Of a stretch of DNA of 34,475 nucleotides, positions 17,260-25,607 are shown one piece after another (the stretch's first letter is position 1; each line of letters opens with the position of its first letter). Origin of the DNA: Micrococcales bacterium. Its GTDB lineage: Bacteria; Actinomycetota; Actinomycetes; Actinomycetales; Microbacteriaceae. Made by a program: the position numbers and the translations under genes. The notes below the pieces were generated by a model, which was given only the letters and a program-made list of their open reading frames with translations, was not told the DNA's origin and made no database searches. The stretch spans positions 1 to 34,475 of the forward strand of contig CANGIU010000014.1 of assembly GCA_947454255.1 (NCBI GenBank), read 5' to 3'.

Positions 17260-20070
17260 ATGAGTTTGCGTGTGGTGGCTGTCGTTGTCTCCAACGATCA
17301 ACCCCAATATCTGCAGAGCGTAATTGATGCTCTGGATAAACAAAGTTTTCGTATTGAACGATCTCTCATAGTTGACAGTTCAGTTCAAGAAGATATTTCC
17401 GAAATCCTTACAAGTTTTCAAAAAGCTTCACCGCGAAATGCCGTCCTCAAAGTTGAAGAAAAAGCAGATTTCGCAGAGCTAGTTGCAACCGGTATAAAAC
17501 AGGTGCTCAGCGGATTTGATTCACTGAATGATATTGCAATCTGGGTTTTGCACGATGACACAATTCCTGAAGTTCACGCACTCGCAGAACTAGTTAGGTC
17601 ATTAGAACTTTCACCACTAGTTGCGATTGCTTCGCCTAAGCAGGTTTCTTTTGAAAATCCAAAGATTATCCTGCAGCAAGGTCTGACTGTGACCAGGTCA
17701 CTAAAACCATTCTCGTTAGTGACAAATGAACTGGACCAAAAACAGTACGACTCGATGACTGATGTCTTGGCTGTTACCAGTAATGCGATGTTGATTAGAG
17801 CTTCCAGTTGGGCTGACCTCGGCGGCTTCTCGCTTGATGCACCTGAATTTGCAGCAGACATTGATCTTGGTATCAGAGCTCACCAGCTGGGTAGCCGAGT
17901 GGTAGTTGTTCCAACTTCAAGAGTCCGCCATGCACAACTGTCTTTGAATGGGTTGCGCAATAAGAAATGGCTTGGTGGTTCAGTCAAATACGCCATGGCC
18001 AAGGCAACCAATCATCTGAGGCTTTCTCATAGCCCGCTAACGCTGGCCTTTCTTTACTGGCTAACCCTTCCTGCCTATTCACTAATTCAGGTCTTTTGGT
18101 TATTACTTGTGAAACGACCTGACCGAATACTCTTCACACTAAAAGCGAACCTCTGGGCTTTCTTTACCGTTAGAGCGAGATTGCGCGATCGCCACGGCAT
18201 CTCACTCAAGTCTTTGAAAGCTCTGCTTGCCACCCGTGATCAGGTGAAAGCAAAATCAAGAATTGCCTTTGAGGTGGCAGAGCAGAAACTCAAGCTCGAA
18301 AACTTTGCTGTTGATAGCACGCTCAGGCTAAACCAATCAGGCTTCGCCGCCAGTGGCGGGCTTTGGTGGATGCTAGCTCTTGTTGCTCTCTCGTACGCCT
18401 ATCTCCCATTGGGGGAGAGCATCTCTGGAGGCTATGCACTTCCACTTAGCAGCAATTGGTTACAACTGTTTTCTAATACCGGCGCTAGTTTTCAAAACAT
18501 CGGGATGGGTTTGGCCGCTCCAAGCGATCCGTTCAATTGGCTTTTATTGATAATAGGTTCGATCACATTCTGGTCACCAAACCTAGCGCTTAGTTTTGTC
18601 TTGCTAAGCGCTAAAGCAATTGCTTTCTTTGGTGCCTGGCGATTGCTGTCTCTGGTAACCGCAAGAGGTTCTTTACGTGCAGTCTTTGCTCTGGTTTATG
18701 CACTCTGGCCAGCCTTTACACTTTCTCAAAATCAAGTCAATTTCCCTGCCGTTGTTTTCGCTATGGCTTTACCTTGGTTTATTTTCAGTTTGGGTCGTTC
18801 AGCAAGATTAGGAATTACAACTTCTATTCGATCGGCAGAGCAATCATGGTCATGGTTAGCTGCCAGCGGTTTGTTGTGTGCCGTGGTGTGTGTTTCTGCG
18901 CCGAGCGTATTGATTGCTCTGCTAATTATCGGAGTGATTTTTGCACTTGTGGTTAGGAAGAGGCTTGCAGCACTTTCATTGATTGCTCTGCCTGCTGCTG
19001 CTCTGATGCTTCCTTATTTGCTTTATCAATTATTCGGCAACCAAAGCTTGGTTGGCATTTTTGCAGATCCGACAATTTCACTACCGAGCAGTCAAGAAAG
19101 CATTCTTGGCGCTTTCCTTGGATCAGATTCAATTTTCGGCTGGTGCGCAATTGGAGTGCTTGGCTTAAGTGTTCTGGCCTTGTTATCAAGAGCTAAAGGG
19201 GTCTTGCTTGCTTGGGGGATCGCTCTGATTGCTATCGTCAATCTTTGGTTCATTCAAGGTATTCGCTTCACAGCTGGTGGAGTCGGTTCTATCTTCTTAC
19301 TTCCAACCGAATGGGTTTACGACACTAGTGCACCGGCAGTTGCCTTGGTAGCGCTGGCTATTTCAGTTGCACTGGTGCTTTGGCTGGAATCAATTACCAG
19401 AGCAGGTTTCAGGAGATTTGTAATCACCGTTGTATTCATTTTGGTGAGCATTCCATTGGCGCTGAGCTCAGTGTTGAACCAAAGTTCGGCTTCTTTTGGT
19501 CAGTCAAGAAACCTTCCTGCCATTGTCACTGCAGAGGCAAACTCCGGAAGTGACTTGAGGCTTTTGGTAATTAGTCGAGACCAAGACTTGAAGTTCAGAG
19601 CAGAGCTAATCTGGCCTGATGGCATCAAACTCGATACAGTTTCAACTGCCTATCGGCTTAGTGAAATTAATGCTGGAACATCAAAGAATTCCACCATGCA
19701 GAGCTCGCTTTCCAACTTGGTGGCAAATCTGGTCTCAGCCAACGGAAAAGATCCGAGCCAGGCGCTTAGTGATGCCCAAGTAGGTTTTGTTTTAGTTCCA
19801 GAACGCACCGGAAATGGTGATTTAGGTGTTGCACTCAACAGTGTTTCGCAACTAGATCAAGTTGGCCTTACCGAGTTCGGTCAATTATGGAGAGTCAAAG
19901 ATGCTGTCAGTAAGAAGCAGGAGAAACTCTCACTTTGGTCTGTGACTAAGACTGTTCAATTGGTTGTTCTTTTGGGGTTTGTATTGCTAGCATTGCCAAC
20001 TTCTCGTGGACGTAAACGTAATGAGTCCTTGGCCGTCTCGGATCTAGAACCTGATGAGGTTGAGCAATGA
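17260..20070 (+). CDS. GT2 glycosyltransferase fused to a polytopic membrane domain
   Basis: The 936-residue protein begins with a GT-A fold (residues about 1-250): VVAVVVSNDQPQYLQSVIDAL, an acidic VLHDDTIPEV as the likely nucleotide-sugar/metal motif, and a downstream acceptor region (FAADIDLGIRAHQLG, RVRHAQLS). A membrane segment near 255-280 and a linker follow. From about residue 365 to the end there are some 12 further hydrophobic segments with extracytoplasmic loops. It probably adds a sugar to a lipid-linked or wall polymer. Donor and acceptor are unknown. AAGGAAGG lies well placed before the ATG, 18 bases after whiB. The stop overlaps the next start as ATGA. Large GT2-membrane fusions near whiB and manB are seen in other actinobacteria. 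Confidence 0.87.
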   Translation: MSLRVVAVVVSNDQPQYLQSVIDALDKQSFRIERSLIVDSSVQEDISEILTSFQKASPRNAVLKVEEKADFAELVATGIKQVLSGFDSLNDIAIWVLHDDTIPEVHALAELVRSLELSPLVAIASPKQVSFENPKIILQQGLTVTRSLKPFSLVTNELDQKQYDSMTDVLAVTSNAMLIRASSWADLGGFSLDAPEFAADIDLGIRAHQLGSRVVVVPTSRVRHAQLSLNGLRNKKWLGGSVKYAMAKATNHLRLSHSPLTLAFLYWLTLPAYSLIQVFWLLLVKRPDRILFTLKANLWAFFTVRARLRDRHGISLKSLKALLATRDQVKAKSRIAFEVAEQKLKLENFAVDSTLRLNQSGFAASGGLWWMLALVALSYAYLPLGESISGGYALPLSSNWLQLFSNTGASFQNIGMGLAAPSDPFNWLLLIIGSITFWSPNLALSFVLLSAKAIAFFGAWRLLSLVTARGSLRAVFALVYALWPAFTLSQNQVNFPAVVFAMALPWFIFSLGRSARLGITTSIRSAEQSWSWLAASGLLCAVVCVSAPSVLIALLIIGVIFALVVRKRLAALSLIALPAAALMLPYLLYQLFGNQSLVGIFADPTISLPSSQESILGAFLGSDSIFGWCAIGVLGLSVLALLSRAKGVLLAWGIALIAIVNLWFIQGIRFTAGGVGSIFLLPTEWVYDTSAPAVALVALAISVALVLWLESITRAGFRRFVITVVFILVSIPLALSSVLNQSSASFGQSRNLPAIVTAEANSGSDLRLLVISRDQDLKFRAELIWPDGIKLDTVSTAYRLSEINAGTSKNSTMQSSLSNLVANLVSANGKDPSQALSDAQVGFVLVPERTGNGDLGVALNSVSQLDQVGLTEFGQLWRVKDAVSKKQEKLSLWSVTKTVQLVVLLGFVLLALPTSRGRKRNESLAVSDLEPDEVEQ

Positions 20071-21518
20071 TTTGGAGAATAGTTAGAACTTTATTCGTTG
20101 TGGTTGTACTCGCCGGGGCACTTTTAATGAGCCCTAATTTGATTCTCGGTTCAGCAAGGCAGATAACAGCTTTTGAGCACACTGTGAGCGCAAAAGATTT
20201 GACTATCACTTGTGCTGGCCCAGCAGTTCTCGCTGGTGGAAAATCTGGTACTTCAGTTTCAAGTTTCAAGCGCACTGGAACAAGCCTGCTCTCGGAGTCA
20301 TACGCCGGCACTTCGGGAACCACACTGCTAAAACCCAAGGGCACAAAGGTCATCGGTTACAGTAATCGTCAGGACATCTCTGAACGACTAAAGACAGCAG
20401 GTTCACTGACAGTTCTGGATTCAACTGGCAAAGTTGCCCAAGGCTCTGAATTGCTGACAGTTAATCAAGTTCAATTGGTCAAGAATAAGAAAATCCGTGG
20501 ACTACTTGGCGCCCCATGCCTTCGTCCTCGCAGTGAGTTCTGGTTCGTTGGTGGTTCTGCTGCAGTCGGCAGAGAAGCCCTCTTGGTACTAACTAACCCA
20601 AGCCAAGTTGATGCGACGGTTGATCTTGAGATTTATACAGAGAGTGGTATTTCACACAGTGCTGGACTAACCGGCATCTCAGTTGCTGCTGGTAAAACAG
20701 AAGTGTTGCCGCTGGCTGCATTTGTATTTAGAGCTGATTCTTTAGCAGTGCACGTGCTAAGTCACGGTGGTTCCATAACTGCGCTGATTCAACAGAAAGC
20801 TATCCGAGGATTAGGCGCATCGGGTGCAGATTACATTGCTCCAACAATTGATAGCTCAACTGGAGCAGTGCTGCCTGGCATTCTGGTTAGAGGTTCTTCG
20901 GATAGCGCTGCATTGCGTAAAGAAGACGATAAGTATTCTGATGTTCAACAGTTACTGAGGGTATTTGTGCCGGGGGATAAGGATGCACAAATAGTGTTGC
21001 AAGTCCTAGGAACTGATGCAAAGACTTTTGGAACTGTTTTATCTGTTACAGCTCCTGCCGGTAAGGTTTCTGATTTTAGAATCAAAGGCTTAGCTGACGG
21101 AGACTATGTTGGTTATTTGAAATCTGATGTTTCTGTTTTTAGCAGTATTCGATTAGTCAGAAGTAAAGCAAGTTCTGGTCGCTTTACTGATTTCTCTTGG
21201 ATCAATCCTGCCGAGTCTTTTATAACCCCAAGAGTGGTTGCGATACCAACAGCTGGAACCAGCAAGTTATCCATAGTTAATTCAAGTGACGTGTCGACTA
21301 AAGTTTCGGTTCAATTTGGTTCACAAATTATTAAGAGAAATATTGCCGCTGGCGCTGAAATAGTTATTCTTTCTCCAGCTGGGCAATCGGTAGTCATTAC
21401 ACCAAGCGATAAACCCATCTATGCAAACCTGTTGGTAGATGTCACAGGGAGAATTGCAGTATTGCCAGTATTAGATGAAAAGAATATTGGTGGAAAAGTT
21501 CAGGTTAGCGTTTACTAA
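20067..21518 (+). CDS. DUF5719-type membrane-anchored envelope protein
   Basis: The 483-residue protein has one N-terminal membrane segment (residues about 5-27) and then an entirely extracytoplasmic, beta-rich region with many Ser, Thr, Gly and Val. Text such as GGSAAVGREALLVLTNPSQVDATVDLEIYTESG and AAGKTEVLPLAAFVF resembles the DUF5719 family found directly after large GT2 genes in actinobacteria. It overlaps the upstream glycosyltransferase by ATGA, so the two are very probably co-translated and work together. It could be an extracytoplasmic accessory or scaffold for that enzyme; that is inference. Its stop overlaps the convergent metallopeptidase-family stop. Confidence 0.75.
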   Translation: MIWRIVRTLFVVVVLAGALLMSPNLILGSARQITAFEHTVSAKDLTITCAGPAVLAGGKSGTSVSSFKRTGTSLLSESYAGTSGTTLLKPKGTKVIGYSNRQDISERLKTAGSLTVLDSTGKVAQGSELLTVNQVQLVKNKKIRGLLGAPCLRPRSEFWFVGGSAAVGREALLVLTNPSQVDATVDLEIYTESGISHSAGLTGISVAAGKTEVLPLAAFVFRADSLAVHVLSHGGSITALIQQKAIRGLGASGADYIAPTIDSSTGAVLPGILVRGSSDSAALRKEDDKYSDVQQLLRVFVPGDKDAQIVLQVLGTDAKTFGTVLSVTAPAGKVSDFRIKGLADGDYVGYLKSDVSVFSSIRLVRSKASSGRFTDFSWINPAESFITPRVVAIPTAGTSKLSIVNSSDVSTKVSVQFGSQIIKRNIAAGAEIVILSPAGQSVVITPSDKPIYANLLVDVTGRIAVLPVLDEKNIGGKVQVSVY

Positions 21519-21937
21519 CTATCTGAATCATTACCAAAGATAAGTTCCCAAGGCTCCTTGCCAATTAAATCCGCTGCTGCCTCAAAAACGTAGTGTTCGA
21601 TTCGAACTCTGTCTTCCACCGGATGATGTCCAGTTAGATTATCCAGGCGAAGAATCGGTAGTCGGTAAATCACGATGGTCATGGTTTCAACTCGTGCACT
21701 CCAACGTCGAACTCTGGTTGAGTTGGCTCCAAGGACTGGGGCATCCATGATTTTCCAGCTCAACATTCCTAGCTCATTTGGCCAGGTATCCCTAAGGTAT
21801 TCGCAGGTACTGGCAATGATGCTTGAGAACTGGTCATTAGTAGCTGCACCAGTTTTATAAAGTGAACCGGATAGTGAATGCCTGATGCCACGCCCGTGGC
21901 GGTCTCTAGAACGCTGGGCTCTGGCTCGATCTAACAT
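21515..21937 (-). CDS. Small metallopeptidase-family (zincin-like) protein, motif altered
   Basis: The 140-residue product starts with ARAQRSRDRHGRGIRHSLSG, the Arg-rich opening seen in the actinobacterial family of M. tuberculosis Rv3259, which lies beside the same manB neighbourhood. Family members carry an H-E-x-x-x-E-like helix near the C-terminus. Here the equivalent helix reads RIEHYVFEAAADLIG, so the His-Glu order appears reversed and activity is doubtful. I prefer the ATG at 21937: the longer reading from 22006 overlaps manB and adds unlike sequence, and TACAAT lies six bases upstream on the minus strand. There is no signal peptide, so the protein should be cytoplasmic. The family call is by pattern and synteny. 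Confidence 0.7.
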   Translation of the reverse strand: MLDRARAQRSRDRHGRGIRHSLSGSLYKTGAATNDQFSSIIASTCEYLRDTWPNELGMLSWKIMDAPVLGANSTRVRRWSARVETMTIVIYRLPILRLDNLTGHHPVEDRVRIEHYVFEAAADLIGKEPWELIFGNDSDS

Positions 21938-21943
21938 GGTGCC

Positions 21944-21949
21944 ATTGTA
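21944..21949 (-). promoter_or_regulatory. Putative -10 box for the metallopeptidase-family gene, inside a 40-base divergent region
   Basis: On the minus strand TACAAT (five of six consensus) ends six bases before the ATG at 21937, again giving a leaderless message. On the plus strand the overlapping TATTCT (21948-21953) could serve manB, whose GTG at 21978 has AAGGG five bases upstream. Two opposed promoters may therefore share this 40-base gap. Confidence 0.45.
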
Positions 21950-21977
21950 TTCTTGACTAGTTGATCGAAGGGTAATT

Positions 21978-23387
21978 GTGAGCGTTAATTGGGATGCCAT
22001 AGTCAAGACATACGATGTGCGTGGCTTAGTAAATGTTGATCTAACTGCAGAGGTAGTCGAAGCGTTAGCTGCTGGTTTTGTTGATGAGTTAGAAGCGGCG
22101 GGGCAATCAGTGATTGTTGGACATGATATGCGTGACTCGTCTCCACTTTTTGCTGAAGCTTTTGCTCGAGGTGCTCAGAAGCGTGGAGCGCATGTTATTT
22201 CTATTGGTCTTTGCTCAACTGACGAGTCGTATTTCGCTTCAGGGATACTTGGTCTTCCGGCAGCGATGTTTACAGCAAGTCACAACCCGGCAACTTATAA
22301 CGGAATCAAGTTCTCTAGAGCAGGGGCACGAGGTATCAGTCTCGATACCGGACTCGCTGCAATTAGAGACAGAGCAAAGGTCTATTTGGTCGATGGCATT
22401 GCAGAGGTTGCGACCCCAGGTGGTTTTGAATCACGTGATGTGATTTCCGAATATGCAGGTTATTTGAGAGAACTGGTTGATCTGAGCAAAGTCAAACCAA
22501 TGAGAGTTGTTGTTGATGCAGCAAATGGCATGGGTGGGCTAACGGTTCCTGCAGTGCTATCAACTGCAGCTGGATTGCCTGCACTTCCTATTGAGATCAT
22601 TGACATGTATTTCGAATTGGATGGGACTTTCCCAAACCATGAAGCCAACCCGCTAGAGCCAGCTAACTTAGTTGATCTGCAAAAAGCAGTTGTTGCTCAC
22701 AAGGCAGATCTAGGTTTGGCTTTTGATGGAGATGCAGATCGTTGTTTCGTTATTGATGAAAATGGTGATCCGGTAACTCCAAGTGCAGTGGCAGCTATGG
22801 TAGCTAGAAGAGAAATTGCCAGAGTGAAGGCTTTAGGCGAAGACAAGGACATTACGGTTCTCTATAACCTGATCACTTCGAAAGTAGTAGCCGAGGTTAT
22901 TGAAGAAGACGGCGCAAAAGCAGAACGTACCAAAGTCGGGCACTCTTTGATTAAAGACCGAATGGCTGAAACCAATGCCATCTTCGGTGGTGAGCATTCA
23001 GCGCATTACTACTTCAGAGATTTCTGGGGTGCTGATAATGGCATGTTGGCGGCAATGCATGTTTTGGCAGAGTTCGGTTCACAGCCGGATAGCTTGAGCG
23101 CAATTGCTAAGCAATACAATCCTTATTTCCTAAGCGGTGAAATCAACTCCAAAGTTCAAGATGTCCCAGCTGCCAAGGCAAGGGTGGAGGCAGCCTTTGC
23201 AGGCAGAGGGAATATCGAATACTTCGATGGAATCACTATTTCAGGGCAGGATGCCTCAGGTGCCTGGTGGTGGTTCAATGTCCGTGCTTCTAACACTGAA
23301 CCGTTGCTAAGACTCAACGTTGAGGCTAAAGAGCAGACAACTATGGCTCAAATCAGGGATGAAGTGCTAGCCCTCATTCTTGGCTAA
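21978..23387 (+). CDS. manB: Phosphomannomutase/phosphoglucomutase
   Basis: The 469-residue alpha-D-phosphohexomutase interconverts mannose-6-phosphate and mannose-1-phosphate. The phosphoserine loop is [11 protein letters not shown] with catalytic S101. The metal loop is DGDADRC (from D250). The sugar-binding loop is [19 protein letters not shown], and the C-terminal phosphate loop is [12 protein letters not shown]. All four functional loops are intact and the length is normal. The GTG start has GAAGGG five bases upstream. ahcY follows after 44 bases, and manA lies about 7 kb upstream. Glucose-phosphate activity is possible, since the family is often bifunctional. Confidence 0.96.
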   Translation: MSVNWDAIVKTYDVRGLVNVDLTAEVVEALAAGFVDELEAAGQSVIVGHDMRDSSPLFAEAFARGAQKRGAHVISIGLCSTDESYFASGILGLPAAMFTASHNPATYNGIKFSRAGARGISLDTGLAAIRDRAKVYLVDGIAEVATPGGFESRDVISEYAGYLRELVDLSKVKPMRVVVDAANGMGGLTVPAVLSTAAGLPALPIEIIDMYFELDGTFPNHEANPLEPANLVDLQKAVVAHKADLGLAFDGDADRCFVIDENGDPVTPSAVAAMVARREIARVKALGEDKDITVLYNLITSKVVAEVIEEDGAKAERTKVGHSLIKDRMAETNAIFGGEHSAHYYFRDFWGADNGMLAAMHVLAEFGSQPDSLSAIAKQYNPYFLSGEINSKVQDVPAAKARVEAAFAGRGNIEYFDGITISGQDASGAWWWFNVRASNTEPLLRLNVEAKEQTTMAQIRDEVLALILG

Positions 23388-23400
23388 AACTTGAGTTTTA
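23385..23400. repeat. 7-bp inverted repeat between manB and ahcY
   Basis: TAAAACT (23385-23391) and AGTTTTA (23394-23400) are perfect inverted arms separated by TG. The repeat includes the manB stop codon. It overlaps where a -35 element for the ahcY promoter would lie, so it could be an operator; it is too A/T-rich and tight to be a convincing terminator. Confidence 0.4.
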
Positions 23401-23418
23401 TAACGAACCGGAAACGGC

Positions 23419-23424
23419 GATAAT
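23419..23424 (+). promoter_or_regulatory. Putative -10 box of a leaderless ahcY promoter
   Basis: GATAAT (five of six consensus) ends seven bases before the ATG at 23432. No ribosome site lies between them. The inverted repeat at 23385-23400 occupies the -35 zone. Confidence 0.45.
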
Positions 23425-23431
23425 AGAGTCA

Positions 23432-24919
23432 ATGAAGCCTGTAATGAACTCCACTGATACCCGTGTCGACTACAAAGTCGCAGACCTAGCTCTTGCCGAC
23501 TATGGACGGAAACAGATCCAGTTAGCCGAAAACGAGATGCCAGGACTTATGGCACTTCGTGAAGAGTTCGGTCCAATCCAACCGCTTCGTGGGGCACGCA
23601 TCGCTGGTTCACTGCACATGACCATTCAAACTGCAATTTTGATTGAAACTCTTGTTTCACTTGGCGCAAAAGTTCGTTGGGCATCTTGCAACATTTTCTC
23701 AACTCAAGATGAAGCCGCAGCGGCTGCTGTTGTTGGTCCACATGGAACAGTTCAAGCACCTAAGGGTGTTCCTGTTTTTGCTTGGAAGGGTGAAAGCCTA
23801 GAAGAGTACTGGTGGTGCACCGAAAGAATCTTTGACTGGACTGAAGAAGCCATGGCCGAAGGTGCAGACTACATCGGCCCAAACATGATTCTTGACGATG
23901 GTGGCGATGCAACACTCTTAGTTCATAAAGGTCGTGAATTCGAACTAGCGGGATCTGTTCCTCCTGCAGGAGTTGAGGATAACGAAGAATATCGCGTGAT
24001 CCTTAATCTGCTTGCTGAACAGTTCAAGCTGTCGAACAATCGTTTTACTCGCATCGCAGAAGACATCTACGGTGTTACCGAAGAGACCACCACCGGGGTA
24101 AAGCGTCTATACGAGATGTTTAAACGAGGCGATTTACTTTTCCCTGGCATCAACGTTAACGACTCAGTTACTAAATCTAAGTTTGATAACAAGTATGGAA
24201 TTCGTCATTCATTACCTGATGGTCTAAACCGAGCAACAGATATCCTCATCGGTGGTAAGACTGTTTTTATCGCAGGCTACGGCGATGTTGGCAAAGGTGC
24301 TGCGGAAGCAATGCGTGGTCAGGGTGGCCGAGTAATTATCTCTGAGGTTGACCCTATCTGTGCTTTGCAGGCAGCAATGGATGGCTACCAGGTAACCACC
24401 ATTGACCGAGTTGTTCAGGATGTTGATTTCTTTATTACTGGAACCGGTAACGCAGGAATTATTAGACCAGAGCACATCGAGAAGATGAAGCATCTAGCTG
24501 TTATCGCAAACATCGGTCACTTTGATAATGAGATCGACATGGATGGCATAGCTCGAATGCCTGGCATCAAGAAGATTGAAGTTAAGCCTCAGGTTCACCA
24601 GTGGGAATTGCCTAATGGGAAGTCAGTGCTTATTCTTTCAGAAGGAAGATTGATGAACCTTGGCAATGCCACCGGTCATCCATCTTTTGTTATGAGTACA
24701 TCGTTTAGCAATCAGGTGCTGGCTCAGATCGAGCTATTCACCAAGAGGTCGGAATACCCAATCGGCGTCTATATTTTGCCTAAGCACCTGGATGAGAAAG
24801 TCGCTCGTCTGCACCTTGAAGCCCTTGGAGTTGAATTGACCCAACTCTCAAGCGATCAGGGAAGATACATTGGAGTGGAGCCACAAGGCCCATTCAAGCC
24901 GGATCACTACAGATACTAG
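23432..24919 (+). CDS. ahcY: Adenosylhomocysteinase
   Basis: The 495-residue NAD-dependent enzyme hydrolyses S-adenosylhomocysteine to adenosine and homocysteine, removing the inhibitor left by methyltransferases. It has the substrate-domain text [32 protein letters not shown] and [11 protein letters not shown]. The NAD-binding GYGDVGKG starts near residue 284, and the conserved C-terminus ends [10 protein letters not shown]. An in-frame ATG at residue 5 is an alternative start, but the first ATG fits the promoter spacing. The gene precedes mtrA by 13 bases, as in mycobacteria, where tmk lies between them; here tmk is absent. Read-through into mtrA is likely. Confidence 0.97.
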   Translation: MKPVMNSTDTRVDYKVADLALADYGRKQIQLAENEMPGLMALREEFGPIQPLRGARIAGSLHMTIQTAILIETLVSLGAKVRWASCNIFSTQDEAAAAAVVGPHGTVQAPKGVPVFAWKGESLEEYWWCTERIFDWTEEAMAEGADYIGPNMILDDGGDATLLVHKGREFELAGSVPPAGVEDNEEYRVILNLLAEQFKLSNNRFTRIAEDIYGVTEETTTGVKRLYEMFKRGDLLFPGINVNDSVTKSKFDNKYGIRHSLPDGLNRATDILIGGKTVFIAGYGDVGKGAAEAMRGQGGRVIISEVDPICALQAAMDGYQVTTIDRVVQDVDFFITGTGNAGIIRPEHIEKMKHLAVIANIGHFDNEIDMDGIARMPGIKKIEVKPQVHQWELPNGKSVLILSEGRLMNLGNATGHPSFVMSTSFSNQVLAQIELFTKRSEYPIGVYILPKHLDEKVARLHLEALGVELTQLSSDQGRYIGVEPQGPFKPDHYRY

Positions 24920-24932
24920 AAAGTGCATTGTG

Positions 24933-25607
24933 ATGTCTAAAATTCTTATCGTTGAAGACGACGACGCTCTACGCGAAACTCTTGAGATTGGTTTACGTTC
25001 AAATGGGTTTGACGTATGCCAGGCCGCTACTGGAACCGATGCTATTCCAGTTTTTGAGAAGAACAAGCCGGACTTAGTTCTCTTAGATCTAATGTTGCCT
25101 GGTAAGAACGGGATTGAAATCTGTCACGAAATCAGACAGACCTCTGGAGTTCCAATCATCATGCTTACAGCTAGAACTGATGACACTGACATGATTCGCG
25201 GCCTTGAAGCAGGAGCCGATGACTATGTCACTAAGCCTTACAAGATTGAGGTTTTGGTTTCTAGAATCAAGGCTCGACTTCGCCCAATCAAGCAGGTTCA
25301 GCACACCATCATCAAGCTAGGCCCAGTTGAGCTAGACACTTTGAGCCACGAAGTGCTAAAAAATGGCAAGAAGGTAGCGCTGACCCCGCTTGAATTCAAA
25401 CTTCTTCTAACTTTGGCATCTCACCCCAATGAAGTTTTCTCTAGAGAGATGCTTCTGGAGCAGGTTTGGGAATACACCTACAAGGCCGATACACGTCTAG
25501 TCAACGTTCACGTTCAGCGCTTGCGTTCAAAAATTGAAGAAGATCAGGAAGATCCAAAGCTTGTTCTAACCGTTCGTGGTTGGGGTTACAAAGCAGGGCC
25601 TGAGTAA
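24933..25607 (+). CDS. mtrA: MtrA response regulator (OmpR/PhoB type)
   Basis: The 224-residue regulator has an N-terminal receiver with acidic pocket (VEDDDA), phospho-acceptor D52 (LVLLDLMLPG), T79 (MLTAR) and K101 (VTKPYK). Its C-terminal winged helix includes LTPLEFKLLLTLASHPNEVF and the recognition region VNVHVQRLRSKIEED. The sequence is very close to actinobacterial MtrA, which controls wall-hydrolase, division and replication-linked genes. The ATG at 24933 gives the canonical MSKILIVEDD start; a longer reading from 24870 overlaps ahcY and is spurious. mtrB follows with no gap after the stop (TAAATG). I could not identify MtrA boxes with confidence. Confidence 0.96.
   Translation: MSKILIVEDDDALRETLEIGLRSNGFDVCQAATGTDAIPVFEKNKPDLVLLDLMLPGKNGIEICHEIRQTSGVPIIMLTARTDDTDMIRGLEAGADDYVTKPYKIEVLVSRIKARLRPIKQVQHTIIKLGPVELDTLSHEVLKNGKKVALTPLEFKLLLTLASHPNEVFSREMLLEQVWEYTYKADTRLVNVHVQRLRSKIEEDQEDPKLVLTVRGWGYKAGPE

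Noticed and set aside
21938-22006. Longer reading of the metallopeptidase-family gene
   Set aside because: It would run through the manB start region and adds a Ser/Thr-rich stretch unlike the family's Arg-rich opening.
23388-23431. A SAH or SAM riboswitch before ahcY
   Set aside because: The gap is 44 bases, the predicted transcript is leaderless, and no matching structure is visible.
24870-24932. A 21-residue extension of mtrA
   Set aside because: It lies inside ahcY in another frame; MSKILIVEDD is the canonical receiver start.
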